Shown one piece after another: positions 62,094 through 64,000 of a stretch of DNA of 64,000 nucleotides; positions within the stretch are counted from its first letter, which is position 1; every line of letters begins with the position of its first letter. The stretch is from positions 1-64,000 of the forward strand of contig CAYQOU010000008.1 in NCBI GenBank assembly GCA_964419255.1, written 5' to 3'. The notes under the pieces were generated by a model, which made no database searches, was not told where the DNA came from, and saw only the letters and a program-made list of their open reading frames with translations. Position numbers and translations under genes: made by a program. The DNA comes from CAZPHU01 sp964419255. Its GTDB lineage: Bacteria > Fibrobacterota > Chitinivibrionia > Chitinivibrionales > CAYFVL01.

Positions 62094-63998
62094 CTACCTC
62101 ATGGGTGTAAGTCTTCTCATTCCGATTGGTTTGCCTTGCAGCGTCTGCATTTTCACCAGTAACACTCCTGTCCCCAGTCCACGACTATGAAGGAGGCGGG
62201 TAATCTGGTTGAAAGAGTGGGCCTTTCCGCTGAACACCTCCCGACCGTTTACTGCGTAAACGGTGAAAATCATATTCGGTTTTCTGTTCTGGAGACCGAG
62301 AGGTTTTATGACACTGACATTGTGCATGTCGCCGACCATAATGTCCGCCTGATCGGTATTATCATTCCCAAGTTGGGCCTGCAGAGTAAAGAGATCTCCC
62401 TGCTGACCGTCAGTTACCCGGACCGTAAAAACACCCACTCCGTTCTGATCTGTTTCAATGGTTTGTGTACCGCCGAGCAGATCTCCGATAGCCGGATGAA
62501 GGCTGCTGAGCGTGACTTCAACAGAACGGTTCACCTGATTGTCAAACCGATCATAGACAACAATCTGACCGGTGAACTCAAGCCCCGTATCCAGGGCCAT
62601 CGGGTTAGGTGCTATTGTGCTGGAAATCGGATCTTTAAAAACAACTTTCTCCGCTGAAGCGGGAAGAATGGTCAGACCTTCTGAAATTCCATAGAAGGGG
62701 CTACGCTGGATATCACCATTATACCAAAGTCCCGAAGCGGCAATGTACTCCTTTCCCTGGGGAACGGTTGTAAAAACGGCGGGAACAATAATTTTCTCAT
62801 ATATATGACCGATTCTCAATACCTCCATATCAACGTTAAAGAGAGTTGCGGAGGAATTAAGAGTTATTTCCGCCGGAGCAATAGTATCATTGAAGTAGGT
62901 GTCACCTGAGAATGCTTCGATCATGATCAGAACCGTGTCGCCGGCAACTATTGTATCTGAAATGTCAAATTGTGCAGTATCCATAGTGTCAACCACATGA
63001 ACATCCAGGAAATTTTGGGTGATGTATCGATAGGGAATAAAGCCGACGTCGGAGCTGACCGTTTCGCCGTTAGAACCCGTGCCTTCGATCACAATCTCAA
63101 AGAAAGCATATAAATCATCTTCCTGACGTGCCGGAATCGATACTTCCAGGATGTTGCTTCCGATCGATACAGGTATGTCAGAAGGCATTTCATGGATGGC
63201 GTCAACGGGAATGGGATCAACGTCGCTCCCGAATGATTCTGCCTGAAACTCGACGGTTTCTATAAACCGGAAATACTTTATCTGAGGATCCGTAAATTCC
63301 CCTTCTTTGCATACGATATCGAAATTCAAGATCGCCGTAGTACCATTAATTTGAACTGGAGATAAGGGTTTGATGGTAACCAGGTCGGAGGGGTGTGCCT
63401 CTTGAGCAATTGCCCCTAGATCCGCGATGCTGCCATCGGCGTCACGAATGCCCGCATCTTCCCAACCGGCATTCATGATAAATTCCTGCACATATGGATT
63501 ATCCCAGTCTGGTTCTAAAAAATCGGGATCATCGGGATTTGTCGATTTAAACAGTTTTAAGTTGAAAGAACCGTCCTCAAAATCTGTTTCGAGCCAACGG
63601 ACGGATCCCCTTTCTGGGAAAGGGTCAGTAATCAAGGCGCCGGGATGTATAACCCACGATTCATGTATAGTTTCTGTATACGTTTCTCCATTAAGCACAC
63701 CGCTTAAGGCGATATCCAGTCCTTCACTTTCGACTCTTGTTATGCCATTCATGATTCTGACCTGATCGAAGAATGTGATGGTGGAATCAAGATCAACAGA
63801 ATCACCTGAGACAGGATCATTTATAACGGTATATACTCTCTGAGTTCTTTGGTGGGGTGGTTGGTCCTTGCAGGCATATATGCAGTTTTTCATTCTATAG
63901 GGAAACGCTGGGCTCAACGTGTGGTAGGGATTCTCAAATATTTCAGCTTCGCTCCAGTAAACATTTGGTGAAGAGTGGATGTTATTAAACACTAGATG
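62094..63998 (-). CDS. Secreted protein with Ig-like module and C-terminal sorting-like tail, 5' partial
   Basis: The frame runs off the right edge; the GTG at 63992 has no signal peptide after it, so the true start lies outside the window. The visible 632 residues are beta-rich, with repeated modules (about residues 50-300 and 330-450). A bacterial Ig-like domain follows (about 460-550, VYDRFDNQVNRSVEVTLSS ... TDQNGVGVFTVRVTDG). The C-terminal 75 residues (FTVYAVNGREVFSG ... GLGTGVLLVKMQTLQG) resemble the sorting module seen in the gene at 34825. Probably exported to the surface. A terminator follows. Confidence 0.72.
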   Translation of the reverse strand, partial: HLVFNNIHSSPNVYWSEAEIFENPYHTLSPAFPYRMKNCIYACKDQPPHQRTQRVYTVINDPVSGDSVDLDSTITFFDQVRIMNGITRVESEGLDIALSGVLNGETYTETIHESWVIHPGALITDPFPERGSVRWLETDFEDGSFNLKLFKSTNPDDPDFLEPDWDNPYVQEFIMNAGWEDAGIRDADGSIADLGAIAQEAHPSDLVTIKPLSPVQINGTTAILNFDIVCKEGEFTDPQIKYFRFIETVEFQAESFGSDVDPIPVDAIHEMPSDIPVSIGSNILEVSIPARQEDDLYAFFEIVIEGTGSNGETVSSDVGFIPYRYITQNFLDVHVVDTMDTAQFDISDTIVAGDTVLIMIEAFSGDTYFNDTIAPAEITLNSSATLFNVDMEVLRIGHIYEKIIVPAVFTTVPQGKEYIAASGLWYNGDIQRSPFYGISEGLTILPASAEKVVFKDPISSTIAPNPMALDTGLEFTGQIVVYDRFDNQVNRSVEVTLSSLHPAIGDLLGGTQTIETDQNGVGVFTVRVTDGQQGDLFTLQAQLGNDNTDQADIMVGDMHNVSVIKPLGLQNRKPNMIFTVYAVNGREVFSGKAHSFNQITRLLHSRGLGTGVLLVKMQTLQGKPIGMRRLTPMR

Positions 63999-64000
63999 TT

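Overview
The window reads as chromosomal DNA of a Gram-negative, probably free-living or polysaccharide-degrading bacterium. Evidence for an outer membrane: predicted beta-barrel proteins, lipoproteins with lipoboxes, a heptose-bisphosphate phosphatase (LPS core precursor) and HtrA/SppA envelope proteases. The secreted multi-CBM glycoside hydrolase, the C-terminal tails that resemble type IX-type sorting modules and the PKD/Ig-like lipoproteins point to the FCB group, most plausibly Fibrobacterota (Chitinispirillum/Chitinivibrio-like). That placement is inference from gene content; no rRNA or tRNA gene is visible. Coding density is high, operons are short and strands switch often. A 100-N scaffold gap lies near the right end.

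Layout. 0-10.3 kb: secreted GH51-like hydrolase, Nudix hydrolase, YciH/SUI1, M42 peptidase plus CPBP membrane protease, MscS channel and small lipoproteins. 10.4-13.6 kb: HtrA protease and IMP dehydrogenase. 13.8-19.9 kb: a three-gene operon of transmembrane Ser/Thr kinase, membrane-anchored beta-helix-like protein and a 1107-residue lipoprotein with PKD/Ig-like repeats. 19.9-26.6 kb: mutS, scpB (with a long acidic tail), scpA and glmS. 27-31.9 kb: pentapeptide-repeat secreted protein, DUF4235 and DUF3820 proteins, a METTL20-like methyltransferase, 3-methyladenine glycosylase, SuhB-type phosphatase and a possible PD-(D/E)XK protein. 32-41.8 kb: SLC12-like transporter, SppA, and a DUF4390-NtrY-NtrX-membrane protein operon with ATGA overlaps. 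41.8-45.4 kb: two paralogous outer-membrane barrels, one with a twelve-cysteine ladder, and further envelope proteins. 45.8-51.4 kb: YfhO-like protein, GmhB, LPG-synthase-like flippase protein, class II photolyase. 51.8-59.4 kb: barrel protein, glucose/sorbosone dehydrogenase-like lipoprotein, a fused TssB-TssC sheath-like protein without T6SS neighbours, GAF protein, GdhA, and a ferritin-like/GGDEF diguanylate cyclase. 59.6-64 kb: methyltransferase, GT2 glycosyltransferase, the gap and a partial secreted protein with a C-terminal sorting-like tail.

The most distinctive signals are: the cysteine ladder (one Cys every four residues, twelve of thirteen positions); the orphan TssB-TssC fusion; the ferritin-like-GGDEF fusion; a dispersed intergenic repeat family sharing a core at about 3.75, 9.13, 35.56, 51.48 and 52.62 kb, one copy of which is bracketed by a perfect 13-bp direct repeat; a perfect 26-bp-arm palindrome at 32.1 kb; and a plus-strand double hairpin ending in U8 with no gene upstream (55.7 kb), which may be a small RNA.

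No CRISPR array, prophage, transposase gene, tRNA or rRNA was found.
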